Assembly (NCBI GenBank): GCA_003576905.1
Contig: QEVG01000010.1
Coordinates: 1 to 64,000, forward strand
Reading direction: 5' to 3'
From: Planctomycetota bacterium
GTDB lineage: Bacteria > Planctomycetota > Phycisphaerae > UBA1845 > UTPLA1
DNA length: 64,000 bases
The notes under the pieces were generated by a model. The model was given only the letters and a program-made list of their open reading frames with translations, was not told where the DNA came from and did not search any database. The translations under genes were made by a program, and so were the position numbers. Shown piece after piece: positions 17,510-26,626 of the stretch (the stretch's first letter is position 1; each line of letters starts with the position of its first letter).

Positions 17510-19072
17510 ATGAACTCATCTTCCACTCCCCCCACTGCCGTCGCACAGGAACGTCATCGCGTCCAGATCGTTCGCGGGATTCACGAGCTGGTCGATCCAG
17601 CCCTCGATTCGGTCTACCACAACGAAGACCTCGCGCCGACGGGTCTGGCGGGGCGGAAGTGGGGCCTCAAGGACATTGCCGCACTCTGGATTTCAATGGC
17701 GGCGTGCGTGCCCACGTACCAGCTCGCCAGTTCCATGATCGCCGAAGGGATGAACTGGTGGCAGGCCGTTGCGACCGTCTTCGTGGGCAACGTGATCGTT
17801 CTGATCCCGATGGTGCTCAATGCCCACGCGGGAACCAAGTACGGCATTCCCTTCCCCGTCTATTGCCGCTGTTCATTCGGAATCCTCGGCGCAAACATTC
17901 CCGCCCTGCTTCGCGCGCTGGTGGCCTGCGGGTGGTTCGGGATCCAGGCGTGGATCGGCGGCGCGGCCATCTACACGATCATGGCGACTTTCTTTCCCGA
18001 CTGGCGCAGCCTTCCCGACACATTCCTCGGCATCAACACCGCTGAGGCGGGATGCTTCCTGTTCTTCTGGGCCATAAATGTCTTCGTGATTTACAAAGGC
18101 ATCGACTCAATCCGACTGCTGCTCAACATCAAGGCCCCGCTTTTGATCGCACTGGGGCTGCTGCTTCTTTGGTGGGCCTATCGACGGGCCGGGGGATTCG
18201 GGCCGATGCTCACGCAGCCTTCGCAGTTCGTCCCCGGCGGGCCTCGCGAGGGGCAGTTCTGGTCCTTCTTTGTGCCCGCCCTGACCGCGAACATCGGATT
18301 CTGGGCGACGCTTTCGCTGAACATCCCCGACTTCACACGCTATGCGCATTCGCAGCGGGACCAGGTCGTCGGCCAGGCGATCGGACTGCCGACCACGATG
18401 GCACTGTACTCATTCATCGGGGTGGCGGTCACGTCCGCGACGATCGTGATCTACGGCGAAGCCATCTGGGATCCCGTCGTTCTTCTGTCGAAGTTTGACA
18501 ATCAAATCGTGCTGATTGTCGCTATGCTCTCGCTGTGCCTCGCGACGCTCGCAACAAACATCGCGGCGAACGTAGTCAGCCCGGCGAACGATTTTGCCCA
18601 CGTGTGGCCCCGTAAGATCAACTTCCGCGTCGGCGGGTACATCACGGGAGTAATTGGCATCCTGATCCGACCCTGGAGGCTCGTGGAAGATCCCTCCGAG
18701 TACATCTTCAAGTGGCTGGTCGCATACTCAGGGCTGTTGGGCGCGGTCGGCGGAGTGCTGATTGCCGACTATTTCGTCATTCGAAAGACGAGGCTCAATC
18801 TACCGGGCCTCTACGAGCGCACCGGTCCGTACTGGTACGTGGGAGGATTTAACCCGCGCGCGATGATCGCCCTTGCGGCGGGCATCGCGCCGTGCGTGCC
18901 GGGCTTCATCGGGACCGTGACGCGCGTGAAGGTCGCCCCCTTCTGGAAGGACATGTACCACTACGCGTGGTTCATCAGCTTCGCCGTGGCGTTTGTCGCG
19001 TATCTTGCGCTCATGGCGCGGCGCCAGGCCGCGCCGTCGCGGGATGACACAGCGTTACCGGCGGCCCATTGA
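17510..19072 (+). CDS. NCS1-family nucleobase:cation symporter
   Basis: This 520-residue protein has about twelve membrane segments and belongs to nucleobase:cation symporter-1, which imports cytosine, uracil, allantoin, hydantoins or thiamine. Diagnostic parts are the N-terminal NEDLAPTG-RKWG-KDIAALWISM, the GIPFPVYCRCSFGILGANIPALLRALVACGWFGIQAWIGG stretch, and NIPDFTRYAHSQRDQVVGQAIGLP. The exact substrate cannot be read. The PreT-like gene of pyrimidine degradation lies 3.7 kb away and is not in the same unit. The 3' end overlaps the convergent znuB gene by 18 bases. Confidence 0.88.
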   Translation: MNSSSTPPTAVAQERHRVQIVRGIHELVDPALDSVYHNEDLAPTGLAGRKWGLKDIAALWISMAACVPTYQLASSMIAEGMNWWQAVATVFVGNVIVLIPMVLNAHAGTKYGIPFPVYCRCSFGILGANIPALLRALVACGWFGIQAWIGGAAIYTIMATFFPDWRSLPDTFLGINTAEAGCFLFFWAINVFVIYKGIDSIRLLLNIKAPLLIALGLLLLWWAYRRAGGFGPMLTQPSQFVPGGPREGQFWSFFVPALTANIGFWATLSLNIPDFTRYAHSQRDQVVGQAIGLPTTMALYSFIGVAVTSATIVIYGEAIWDPVVLLSKFDNQIVLIVAMLSLCLATLATNIAANVVSPANDFAHVWPRKINFRVGGYITGVIGILIRPWRLVEDPSEYIFKWLVAYSGLLGAVGGVLIADYFVIRKTRLNLPGLYERTGPYWYVGGFNPRAMIALAAGIAPCVPGFIGTVTRVKVAPFWKDMYHYAWFISFAVAFVAYLALMARRQAAPSRDDTALPAAH

Positions 19073-19906
19073 GAAACTAAATCGCCGAATCGCCAGGGCC
19101 GCGAGATACAGCGCGCCGGCCAGGACAATCGTGGTCGCCCCCGCAGGCAGACTGGGCCGATAACTGATGGCAAGACCGCCGGAGGTTGTCACCACACAGA
19201 GCACCGTAGCCCAGATCATCATGCGCATCATTGTCTTCGAAAACTGCCCGGCGACGGCCGCCGGCAGCGTCAGAAGCGCGATCACGAGAATAATGCCGAC
19301 CACCTTGACGAGAACGACGACCGTCAGGGCGGTCAAGATCAACAGCAACAGATAATAAAAATCGACCGGAACTCCGCGCAGACGGGCAAATTCCTCATCG
19401 AAACAGACCGCGAGAAACTTGTTGTAAAACAGCAGCCCCGTGCCGACAACGATGACATCGAGGGCGGCGATGAGCCACAAATCCCCAGTCGTGACCAACA
19501 GGATGTTGCCGAAGAGATAGCTCATGAGATCCTGGTCGAAGCCGGGCGTCCTGGCGATGAACAGGACGCCGATGGCCATTCCGACGGACCAGATGGCCCC
19601 GATCACGGTGTCCTCGCGCTGCTTGGCACGCAGGCTGACCAGGCCGATGATCACCGATGCGATAATCGCGGAAAGGAATGCCCCCCACAGCGGCGTGAAC
19701 CCGCTCCACCCGTGAACGACCTGCATGTACCGGGCGAATCCCATCCCAGCCAGAACGCAGTGCGAGATCGCCCCGGCTATGTAGCTTATGCGCCGCGTCA
19801 CGACATAGGTGCCGATGACGCCGCAGGCGACGCTCGCGAGCAGTCCGGTCGCAAGCGCGTACCGCAGGAGGCTGAGCCGAGACAGTGCGTCAAGAAAATC
19901 AGTCAC
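19055..19906 (-). CDS. znuB: Zinc/manganese ABC importer, permease
   Basis: This 283-residue permease of the ZnuB/MntB (ABC-3) family has eight or so membrane segments and the family sequences YVVTRRISYIAGAISHCVLAGMGFARY and LRGVPVDFYYLLLLILTALTVVVLVKVVGIILVIALLTLPAAVA. The start codon is GTG, with GAGG about seven bases upstream and the znuC stop just before. It forms the membrane channel for the ZnuC ATPase and ZnuA binding protein encoded directly upstream. Zinc is favoured over manganese only because of the His-rich binding protein. Confidence 0.9.
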   Translation of the reverse strand: MTDFLDALSRLSLLRYALATGLLASVACGVIGTYVVTRRISYIAGAISHCVLAGMGFARYMQVVHGWSGFTPLWGAFLSAIIASVIIGLVSLRAKQREDTVIGAIWSVGMAIGVLFIARTPGFDQDLMSYLFGNILLVTTGDLWLIAALDVIVVGTGLLFYNKFLAVCFDEEFARLRGVPVDFYYLLLLILTALTVVVLVKVVGIILVIALLTLPAAVAGQFSKTMMRMMIWATVLCVVTTSGGLAISYRPSLPAGATTIVLAGALYLAALAIRRFSFSMGRR

Positions 19907-19913
19907 GCGGGCC

Positions 19914-20696
19914 TCATGTGTGTGTGCAGGGTCCTTGGTGTTCGTGGTGCAGCAGGCGGACGTCGCGTCCGTAGAGTTGGATGATCGCTTCCTTGGAGAG
20001 GTCGCGGCTCGAGTGCACGTGCACCGTCCGGTTGACGCAAATCACGGTCTTGACGAACTTGGACACGAAGCCGACGTCGTGGGACACAAGCACGACGGTC
20101 AACTTTTCGCTGAGCCGGCCGAGCAGTTCGTACAGGTCATCCTGTACGCGCAGATCCAGGCTGGCCGTAGGCTCGTCCAGTAGAAGCAGGTCCGGTTCAC
20201 AGGAAAGTGCCCGAGCAATAAGTACGCGCTGGCGCTGTCCGCCTGAGAGCGCCGAGAACGGGCGGCGTTCCATCTCCACAAGGCCCACATCGGCCAGGGC
20301 CCGCCGCGTCACGTCGCGGTCCTCGCGGGTGTACGGACCGAGGGGCCGCGTGATCCCCAACCGCCCCATCATGGCAACGTCGAGTACGCAGACGGGAAAC
20401 TGTGCGTCCAACTGGCTGTGTTGCGGCATGTAGCCGATCCGCCCGCGCGCCTTCTGCGGGGCGACCCCGAACACCTCGACGGTCCCCGCGCGGGGTTGCA
20501 GCAGTCCGACAAGCAGCTTCAGAAGTGTCGTCTTCCCGCCGCCGTTGGGTCCGACGATGGACGCGAAGTCACGCTCATGAATGGCGATGTTGACATCCTG
20601 GAGGACGGACAGGTCGCCGTATGCGAACTGCACGCCCTGCAACCGCAGGACGGCTTCGCGCGACTGGGCCGGCGGTTGCCCGACGCTACCTGACAT
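19914..20696 (-). CDS. znuC: Zinc/manganese ABC importer, ATPase
   Basis: This 260-residue ATPase has Walker A GPNGGGKTTLLK, signature LSGGQRQRVLIARAL, Walker B LLLLDEPTASLD and the switch His in VLVSHDVGFV. GYMPQHSQLDAQFPV is the Q-loop region typical of ZnuC/MntA. The start overlaps the end of znuA by 11 bases and the stop lies seven bases before znuB, so the three are one operon. The C-terminal residues include HHEHQGPCTHT, a short His-containing tail. Confidence 0.93.
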   Translation of the reverse strand: MSGSVGQPPAQSREAVLRLQGVQFAYGDLSVLQDVNIAIHERDFASIVGPNGGGKTTLLKLLVGLLQPRAGTVEVFGVAPQKARGRIGYMPQHSQLDAQFPVCVLDVAMMGRLGITRPLGPYTREDRDVTRRALADVGLVEMERRPFSALSGGQRQRVLIARALSCEPDLLLLDEPTASLDLRVQDDLYELLGRLSEKLTVVLVSHDVGFVSKFVKTVICVNRTVHVHSSRDLSKEAIIQLYGRDVRLLHHEHQGPCTHT

Positions 20697-21621
20697 TGGC
20701 TACGTCTCCAGCGCGATCGGCGGCCTCGAAGGACCGTGCGATTTTGTCCGCAATCCGCTCCAGATTCGCAATGTAATCGGCGGCAAGAGGATCCAGGGTG
20801 TCGACGGATGCACCGATTTCTCTCGCCACCGCCGTCGCGCTGGCGGATGCGAACTGCGGTTGGACGAAGATGACCTTCACGCCCGCCTGGCGGGCCTGTT
20901 CGACAACCTCCGCCAGGTGCTTCGCGGACGGCTCCTTGCCTTCCTTCTCGACGCTGACCTGCAACAGGCCATAGGCGTCGGCAAAATATCCAAAGGACGG
21001 GTGAAACACGAAAAACGATCGGCCCGAGTACGGCGCGAGCCGGCGCGCGATGCGCTCATCCACGGCGTCCAGGTCGCGCTGAAGCTCGGCCAGGCTCGTC
21101 GCATAGATTTCCGCACCTGCGGGATCGAGGCGGGTCATGGCTTCCGCGACGACACCCGCCTGAATCCGCATCAGCCGGGGGCTGAGCCATGTGTGCGGAT
21201 CGCCCTCTCCGGCATGATCGTGCGCGGCGTGGTCGTGATCGTGGGCACACTCGACGCCCGGCCGCAGCGGGATGTCCTTGCACGTATCAACGAACTCAAC
21301 ACCCGTATCCGTCGAGGTAAGCTTGTCGCGCAGGGCGCGCTCAAGGGGGATCCCGATTCCAAAATAGACTCGGGCCTCAGCCAGGGCCGCAACCTGAAGA
21401 GGAGTCGGCTCATAGGTATGGTAAGACTGTCCGGGGGACACCATCACGTTGACACTAACGCGCTCGCCGCCGACACGCTGAACGACAAATGCCTGCGGCT
21501 GAATGGTTACGAACGCGACGAGGCGGTCGGAGGACGTTTTTCTTACACCGTTTCGGGAGCAGGCCGCAAGACAAGGAAGGATCGCCAGGGCGACAAGGAC
21601 CGGTGCCCAGCGTGCGATCAT
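20686..21621 (-). CDS. znuA: Zinc-binding lipoprotein of the ABC importer
   Basis: This 311-residue solute-binding protein captures zinc outside the membrane. The signal MIARWAPVLVALAILPCLAAC ends in a lipobox. A His/Asp-rich loop (HDHDHAAHDH, then GDPHTWLSP) is typical of zinc binders of the A-1 cluster and less so of manganese binders. The reading frame extends 73 residues upstream, but that extension would run into a terminator hairpin at 21812-21850, so the ATG at 21621 is preferred. A candidate metal-regulator dyad lies upstream at 21753-21769. Confidence 0.9.
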   Translation of the reverse strand: MIARWAPVLVALAILPCLAACSRNGVRKTSSDRLVAFVTIQPQAFVVQRVGGERVSVNVMVSPGQSYHTYEPTPLQVAALAEARVYFGIGIPLERALRDKLTSTDTGVEFVDTCKDIPLRPGVECAHDHDHAAHDHAGEGDPHTWLSPRLMRIQAGVVAEAMTRLDPAGAEIYATSLAELQRDLDAVDERIARRLAPYSGRSFFVFHPSFGYFADAYGLLQVSVEKEGKEPSAKHLAEVVEQARQAGVKVIFVQPQFASASATAVAREIGASVDTLDPLAADYIANLERIADKIARSFEAADRAGDVANVR

Positions 21622-21752
21622 CGACGCCGATTCGCGGCGGACGGATTGCGAATTGTCGGATACGGGACAGACCATGGTCATGAACCGGCACGCGACGCGG
21701 AATCTCAGCCCCCGGAACATCGCAGGGGCCCACGACACGCCGAATCGTGCCG

Positions 21753-21769
21753 GTAATACATTGTAATAC
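21753..21769. promoter_or_regulatory. Candidate metal-regulator operator before znuA
   Basis: GTAATACATTGTAATAC is both a direct repeat of GTAATAC spaced by three bases and an imperfect dyad (seven of eight positions). It is AT-rich in a GC-rich region and contains TACAAT on the minus strand, a good -10 box for znuA. A Zur- or MntR-type repressor site is the simplest reading. No such regulator gene is in the window. Confidence 0.45.
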
Positions 21770-21811
21770 GGACCGAGGCGGCAAGCGAATGCGCCGAAAG
21801 ACGGCCCGCGC

Positions 21812-21850
21812 AAAAAAAGAAACGGGTCGGCCAGGGCCACAACCCGTTTC
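21812..21850 (-). terminator. Intrinsic terminator of the FlgM-like gene
   Basis: On the minus strand a nine-pair stem GAAACGGGT/ACCCGTTTC (21842-21850 with 21819-21827) is followed by seven U. It lies just after the FlgM-like gene and before the znuA promoter, insulating the two units. Confidence 0.85.
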
Positions 21851-21882
21851 CAAGGACAAGTACCGTGGATTCCGCGAACCGG

Positions 21883-22203
21883 TCAGGCGATCTGCACGCG
21901 TCGGCGTGCGAGCGGAGACTCTCCGTTGTTAAGTTCGTCGATCAACCGATCCGTGGCGATGTCGAGCTTTTCGTCCGTTACGTAGGAGCCTTCGAGGATG
22001 GCGTTGCGAATGCTGACGATTCGTCGGGCCCGATCCTCGGGCAGTTCGGAAAGACGGCTGAGGAACGCGGCGAGATCCGAGATCTCAACCGTGTCGTCCA
22101 GGACGGCGCTATTTGACGAATCCGAACGCCGAGAGGGTTGATTGGCGAACTCCCGCAGGGTCGCGGAGGACGCCAGACTTGAAACTCCGTTAACATCGTT
22201 CAT
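21883..22203 (-). CDS. FlgM-like anti-sigma factor
   Basis: This 106-residue protein has the FlgM layout: a polar, probably disordered N-terminal half, then VEISDLAAFLSRLSELPEDRARRIVSIRNAILEGSYVTDEKLDIATDRLIDEL. This resembles the sigma-28-binding helices of FlgM, where -R-x-IRxAI-x-G-x-Y- is typical. FlgM holds the flagellar sigma factor until the hook-basal body exports it. The ATG at 22203 is favoured because AGGT lies about ten bases upstream. No flagellar gene is nearby, so this is an orphan copy. I found no clear sigma-28 promoter. The assignment rests on pattern similarity only. Confidence 0.68.
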   Translation of the reverse strand: MNDVNGVSSLASSATLREFANQPSRRSDSSNSAVLDDTVEISDLAAFLSRLSELPEDRARRIVSIRNAILEGSYVTDEKLDIATDRLIDELNNGESPLARRRVQIA

Positions 22204-22781
22204 GACAGCTACCTCGCTCACCACGCGCTACAACGACCAACAATTCACAGTATTACGAGCGATTGCGCGGCGAAGTTCACAATCCCGTTTTATTTTCAGC
22301 CCTTTCCCGGAGTCATGACTTTCGGCAGGATCTGCGCGGTGGTAATTCATCTCCTGCTACAAGCCCATCTGGAGGTCATATCGGTCCGCGCGGGGAAAAA
22401 TCTTCACTGATTCCCGGGCTCCCCCACAATCTGTAGAACTCACACGGGGCTTGTTCAGTTTTTCACAAGCTGCTGGCGTGTGCATTCTTATCGGCCGGAT
22501 CGCCATAACTCCTGCATTGGCAATACTTGTAACTCGGAAGAGCCGACTTGTAATCGTTTTAGGACGTTTTGAAGCGCAAATGCTGCGCCACACTAGGGGT
22601 TGTATGACGCCATATCGGGACGCCCGGCGGCCCGGTCAAGGGTTTCGAGACCGCCTTGGTGGAAGCGGCATGAACAACCGACCCGCACGCACTGCCTCGC
22701 ACGCGGCAGCTTCTGCACACCGCGTCAGGTCGCATTGAAAAGGCTGCCGCAGCGGCACATCGCGGCAAAACGGTTCGAACT
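22204..22781. other. Intergenic region between flgM-like and preT-like genes
   Basis: About 580 bases with lower GC than the surroundings near 22240-22330 and 22440-22570. On the minus strand TAATAC near 22250 could be a -10 box for the FlgM-like gene, but spacing to a -35 box is poor. I see no coding potential, hairpin terminator or known riboswitch. Confidence 0.35.
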
Positions 22782-22787
22782 TATAAT
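22782..22787 (+). promoter_or_regulatory. TATAAT -10 box seven bases before preT-like ATG
   Basis: TATAAT, seven bases (CGAGTTC), then ATG. There is no ribosome-binding site in the gap, so a leaderless message is expected. Confidence 0.6.
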
Positions 22788-22794
22788 CGAGTTC

Positions 22795-24153
22795 ATGAGC
22801 AAATCTCCTACGCCGGAACGGGCTGCGCAACTGGCAGCGAATTTCGCGGAACTCGAGCCCCGTTACACGCACGACGAGGCGGTCGCCGAGGCTTCGCGGT
22901 GTCTGTTCTGCTACGACGCCCCATGCACACGGGCGTGTCCCACGCACATCGACGTGCCGAAGTTCATCCGCCAGATTCTGCACAAGAATCCGCTTGGGGC
23001 CGCGGAGACGATCCTCATTGCCAACATTTTCGGCGGCTCGTGTGCCCGCGCCTGTCCGACGGAGGTGCTCTGCGAAGGCGCCTGCGTCGACAACACGCTC
23101 CTGAAAGCCCCGGTGCGGATCGGGCGACTTCAGCGCTACGCCTGCGACGAGGCGGCCGACCGGAAGATCCAGTTCTTTGAGGCAGGTCCGCCATCCGGGC
23201 GGAAGGTCGCCGTCATCGGAGCCGGCCCCGCGGGCCTCACCTGTGCGCACGAACTGCGAAAGCGCGGCCACGCGGCCACCGTGTTCGAGGCCCGCGAAAT
23301 GGCGGGCGGGATCAACACATACGGGATTGCGTATTACAAGTATGACACCCGATTTGCACTGTCCGAGGTCGAACAGGTCATGCAGATCGGCGGTATTGAT
23401 CTGAAGCTGAGCTACAAGGTCACCGGCAGCGCCGTCGCGAAGCTGCTCGCTGATTATGACGCCGTGTTTCTTGCGATCGGACTGGGAAAGACCGCAGCAC
23501 TCGGCATCGAAGGGGAGGACACGCCCGGCGTTTGGGAGGCGCTGGATTTCATCTTCCAGACGCACGTCAAGCCGCTCGACCAGTGCAAGTGCGGCCGCCA
23601 CGTGCTGGTTATCGGCGGCGGCAATACGGCGGTTGACGTTGCCACAGCGGCGGTTCGACTCGGAGCGGAGTCGGTCACTATCGCCTATCGGCGCGGTGAA
23701 AGCGAGATGCCGGCGTTCAAGTATGAATACGAGCTGACCAAGGCGGACGGAATCCGCTGGGTCTTCAACGCGGCGCCGCATCGCGTGGTCGCAAGTGGCA
23801 GTGCCCTGACAGGCGTAGAGTTTCTCCGCACGCGTCTCGTGGGCGAGGGAAGATCGGCCAAACTGGAACTGATTCCCGGCGATACATTCACGATCCCATG
23901 CGACATGGCGGTAAAAGCGCTCGGGCAGGAGCCGCTCATCGAATTGCTCGGGGCGATACAGGGGCTCAAGGTTGATCGCGGACGCGTGGTCGTGGACCCT
24001 TCGACGGGGGCGACATCGGTGCCGAAGCTGTTCGCCGGTGGAGACTGCATCAGCAAGGGCGGTGAGGTCGTCGACGCCGTGCAGCAGGGCAAGATCGGTG
24101 CGGCCGGGATTCACGCATTTCTGTCGGCCGGCGCCGCTAAGGCGCAGGCGTGA
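22795..24153 (+). CDS. PreT-like NAD(P)-dependent flavoprotein (GltD family)
   Basis: This 452-residue protein matches the GltD-like subunit PreT of NAD-dependent dihydropyrimidine dehydrogenase. The N terminus has two Cys clusters for 4Fe-4S centres (C36-x2-C39-x4-C44-x3-C48 and C83-x3-C87-x5-C93-x3-C97). An FAD-binding VAVIGAGPAGLTCA follows, then an NAD(P)-binding HVLVIGGGNTAVDVA and a C-terminal GGDCISKGGEVVDAVQQGK. It should pass electrons from NAD(P)H to a partner. The PreA-like catalytic subunit is not in this window, so the substrate is open and a glutamate synthase-like role cannot be excluded. The ATG at 22795 follows a TATAAT box by seven bases. Confidence 0.85.
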   Translation: MSKSPTPERAAQLAANFAELEPRYTHDEAVAEASRCLFCYDAPCTRACPTHIDVPKFIRQILHKNPLGAAETILIANIFGGSCARACPTEVLCEGACVDNTLLKAPVRIGRLQRYACDEAADRKIQFFEAGPPSGRKVAVIGAGPAGLTCAHELRKRGHAATVFEAREMAGGINTYGIAYYKYDTRFALSEVEQVMQIGGIDLKLSYKVTGSAVAKLLADYDAVFLAIGLGKTAALGIEGEDTPGVWEALDFIFQTHVKPLDQCKCGRHVLVIGGGNTAVDVATAAVRLGAESVTIAYRRGESEMPAFKYEYELTKADGIRWVFNAAPHRVVASGSALTGVEFLRTRLVGEGRSAKLELIPGDTFTIPCDMAVKALGQEPLIELLGAIQGLKVDRGRVVVDPSTGATSVPKLFAGGDCISKGGEVVDAVQQGKIGAAGIHAFLSAGAAKAQA

Positions 24154-24159
24154 GACGGG

Positions 24160-24606
24160 CTACCGTTGGGGTTGTCGCGGCTGAAGCGCTGTCAGTTTGA
24201 TCTCCGCCGAATCTGGGGCGACCACCGGCAGCCGCGGCTTTTCGACCGGCGGCGGAGCGGGTGTTTCTTCCGGCTTCAATGTGGCAAGTAGCCGAGCCGC
24301 GACAATGACTCCCAGGGCTTCCGCAGCCACCAGCATCCATTCTCTGTGAACCACCGCGTAGATGAGTCCGAGGAACGCACCCGACAGCCCGAGAAGGATC
24401 ACGCCCGCACTGAGCTCGAATCGACCGGCCCTGTAAGACTGGACCAGGTGACAGACAACGGCGAGAGCGATGATCACATGCGAGAGGATGCCCAAGGCGG
24501 GCCAGAACGAACCGCCGAGCCCGTTTCCCGCGGCAAGAAGGCCCCCATCTGCCGCGTCATGCGCAAACGCAAGAACCGGACCCACTCCACCCTGCGGGGT
24601 CGTCAT
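24160..24606 (-). CDS. Small membrane protein, LAB_N-like
   Basis: This 148-residue protein has three membrane segments. The run SYRAGRFELSAGVILLG, then GAFLGLIYAVVHREWMLVAAEALGVIVAARLL, resembles the LAB_N domain found alone or at the N terminus of lipid-A-disaccharide synthase, but identity is weak. A Pro-rich soluble tail ends the protein. GGAAG about ten bases upstream supports the start at 24606. It converges with the preT-like gene seven bases away. No lipid A gene is nearby. Confidence 0.55.
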   Translation of the reverse strand: MTTPQGGVGPVLAFAHDAADGGLLAAGNGLGGSFWPALGILSHVIIALAVVCHLVQSYRAGRFELSAGVILLGLSGAFLGLIYAVVHREWMLVAAEALGVIVAARLLATLKPEETPAPPPVEKPRLPVVAPDSAEIKLTALQPRQPQR

Positions 24607-24755
24607 TGTGACAGCTTCCGTTAATTCACATGGCCGCGACATTCGCGGCGTTCGAATCCGTCAAGTCGAACGACTTTTTGGCTCGCGAGATGCTTTCAGC
24701 ATAACTTGTCGCCCCGCCCCAAGCAACTGAAGCCGTGAAACGCGCAATAGCGGAC

Positions 24756-25814
24756 CTAAACGGCTCTTCGATGAAGCAGAACCAGGAAAATCGGCACTCC
24801 GACGACGGCGGTCACGACGCCGATCGGCAGGACGACCACACCGAGGCTCTGTCCGGTCAGCGCACCAGCCCAGGACATCGCTGCCTGCGAAATCCAGTCA
24901 CATACTGCCAGAAATACCCCGCCCAGGAGGGCCGACATCGGGAGAAGGATTCGACAGTCGCGGCCGAAAAGCAGAGCCGTCACATGCGGTACAACCAGTC
25001 CGACGAACCCGATCGGCCCGCAAATGGCCACGATCGCCGCCGTGGCCAGGGACGCGAAAAGGATACATATCAACTGGAGCCGAAGGACATTTACGCCCCG
25101 GGTGGCGGCGAGATCCTCTCCGAGTACATACTGATTGAGCGGACGGGCCATGGCGACAAGCACAATCCACGCGGGAACGAGCAGCGGCAGATTGGATGTC
25201 CACTGGAGGTTTCCAATGGTGTCGAGCGATCCCATCATCCAGCGGATGATTTCGAATGTCTGACGTACACTGGAGAGCGACGTCACCAGCATCATCATCG
25301 CCGAACAGAACATGCCAAGTGTCACTCCGGCGAGGAGCAGCTCGTTTGTCGTCAGCCGCCGGGTGCCGCGCGTGAAGAGAAACACAATCGCGATGACGGC
25401 GAGCGAACCAATGAAGGCCGACCAGGTCACCGCGGATACACCAAGGAACGCGACGGCCAGATCCCAACGGATGGCCAGCAGCGCACCGAGCGAACCGCCG
25501 CTTGCGATCCCAAGCGTGTACGGCGTGGCCAGCGCGTTTCTGAAAAGCGTTTGGAACACCGCCCCGCAGAGGGCGAGCGTGATCCCGGCTTCCAGTGCCA
25601 GGAGAGTGCGCGGCATGCGGAGCCGAAACCCGATCTGGTACGCGATCGGCGGCGCGGGCCGCTCGCCGCGCCGCGCGAACGAACGCCATGCCTCCACGAC
25701 GCCCACGGAGCTCGCCTGGTTGCCGATTCCCGGACTGATCGCGACAACTGCGGCCACGAGCAGGCCCCCCAGCGCCAGTCTCCGTACATAGGACCTCCGC
25801 GTGAGCTGCTTCAT
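24756..25814 (-). CDS. FecCD/BtuC-family ABC permease
   Basis: This 352-residue permease of the FecCD family imports cobalamin or ferric chelates. It has about nine or ten membrane segments, starting with RRLALGGLLVAAVVAISPGI, and the family sequences PRTLLALEAGITLALCGAVFQTLFRNALATPYTLGIASGGSLGA and CGPIGFVGLVVPHVTALLFGRDCRILLP. Its ATG overlaps the ATPase stop (ATGA), so it is the last gene of the importer operon. Substrate is set by the binding protein, which looks cobalamin-like. Confidence 0.92.
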   Translation of the reverse strand: MKQLTRRSYVRRLALGGLLVAAVVAISPGIGNQASSVGVVEAWRSFARRGERPAPPIAYQIGFRLRMPRTLLALEAGITLALCGAVFQTLFRNALATPYTLGIASGGSLGALLAIRWDLAVAFLGVSAVTWSAFIGSLAVIAIVFLFTRGTRRLTTNELLLAGVTLGMFCSAMMMLVTSLSSVRQTFEIIRWMMGSLDTIGNLQWTSNLPLLVPAWIVLVAMARPLNQYVLGEDLAATRGVNVLRLQLICILFASLATAAIVAICGPIGFVGLVVPHVTALLFGRDCRILLPMSALLGGVFLAVCDWISQAAMSWAGALTGQSLGVVVLPIGVVTAVVGVPIFLVLLHRRAV

Positions 25815-26626
25815 GCGGCTCCTCCCCCGCCGGGCCCCGGCCCGAGAGGCATGATCCACTCGCGGCCCTCGCCGGTCCGCACGATCGACATTCGCACGCC
25901 ATAGACGGGCTCCAGCCGCTCCGGAATAAGGACGTCAGCCGGATTTCCGACCGCGACAGTGCACCCCGCGCTCATCAGGGCGAGGCGCGAACAGTACCGG
26001 GCAGCAAGGTTCAGGTCGTGTGTCACGACCACGACCGCAAGGCCCCCAGCTTCCGCCAGACCAGCAAGTTTCGATAGAATGCTGAGCTGATGGTAAAGGT
26101 CCAGAGCCGACGTCGGCTCATCAAGGAGTAACAGTTCGGGTTCCTGCGCCAAGGCGGCGGAAATATGCACGCGCTGAGCCTCGCCCCCGGACAGGGTGGA
26201 CAATGTCCGGTCCGCGAACTCGGCGGTCAGCGTCGCCTCCATCGCGCGATCTGCGATTCGCAGATCGTCAACGGACTCAAACAGGCCGAGTTGTCGATGG
26301 GGATAGCGCCCCATCGCGACGACCTGCCGCACCGTCAGGGCGACCTCGCGCGGCGGATTCTGTGGCAAAAAGGCGATGCGCCTCGCCCGCTCCCGCGGAG
26401 GTATTGCGTCGAGACCGCGGCCGCGGAAGCGGATTTGCCCCGACTTCGGTCGGATGAGCCCGGCCATGAGGCGAAGCAAGGTGCTCTTTCCCGCCCCGTT
26501 CGGCCCGATGATTCCCCACACTTCGCCGGTGCGAACGGTCAGTCTGACGGGGTGGAGGAAGTCCGGCCGCTCGGGAAACCCGAACGTCACGGAATCGATT
26601 TCCAATAGCGCGGCCGGATCAGTCAA
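25811..26626 (-). CDS. FecE/BtuD-family ABC ATPase
   Basis: This 271-residue ATPase has Walker A GPNGAGKSTLLR, a Q-loop FLPQNPP, signature LSGGEAQRVHISAAL, Walker B LLLLDEPTSALD and the switch His in VVVTHDLNLA. It powers the BtuC-like permease. It overlaps the binding-protein gene by eight bases upstream and the permease gene by four bases downstream. The C terminus GPGPGGGGAA is low complexity. Confidence 0.93.
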   Translation of the reverse strand: MTDPAALLEIDSVTFGFPERPDFLHPVRLTVRTGEVWGIIGPNGAGKSTLLRLMAGLIRPKSGQIRFRGRGLDAIPPRERARRIAFLPQNPPREVALTVRQVVAMGRYPHRQLGLFESVDDLRIADRAMEATLTAEFADRTLSTLSGGEAQRVHISAALAQEPELLLLDEPTSALDLYHQLSILSKLAGLAEAGGLAVVVVTHDLNLAARYCSRLALMSAGCTVAVGNPADVLIPERLEPVYGVRMSIVRTGEGREWIMPLGPGPGGGGAA

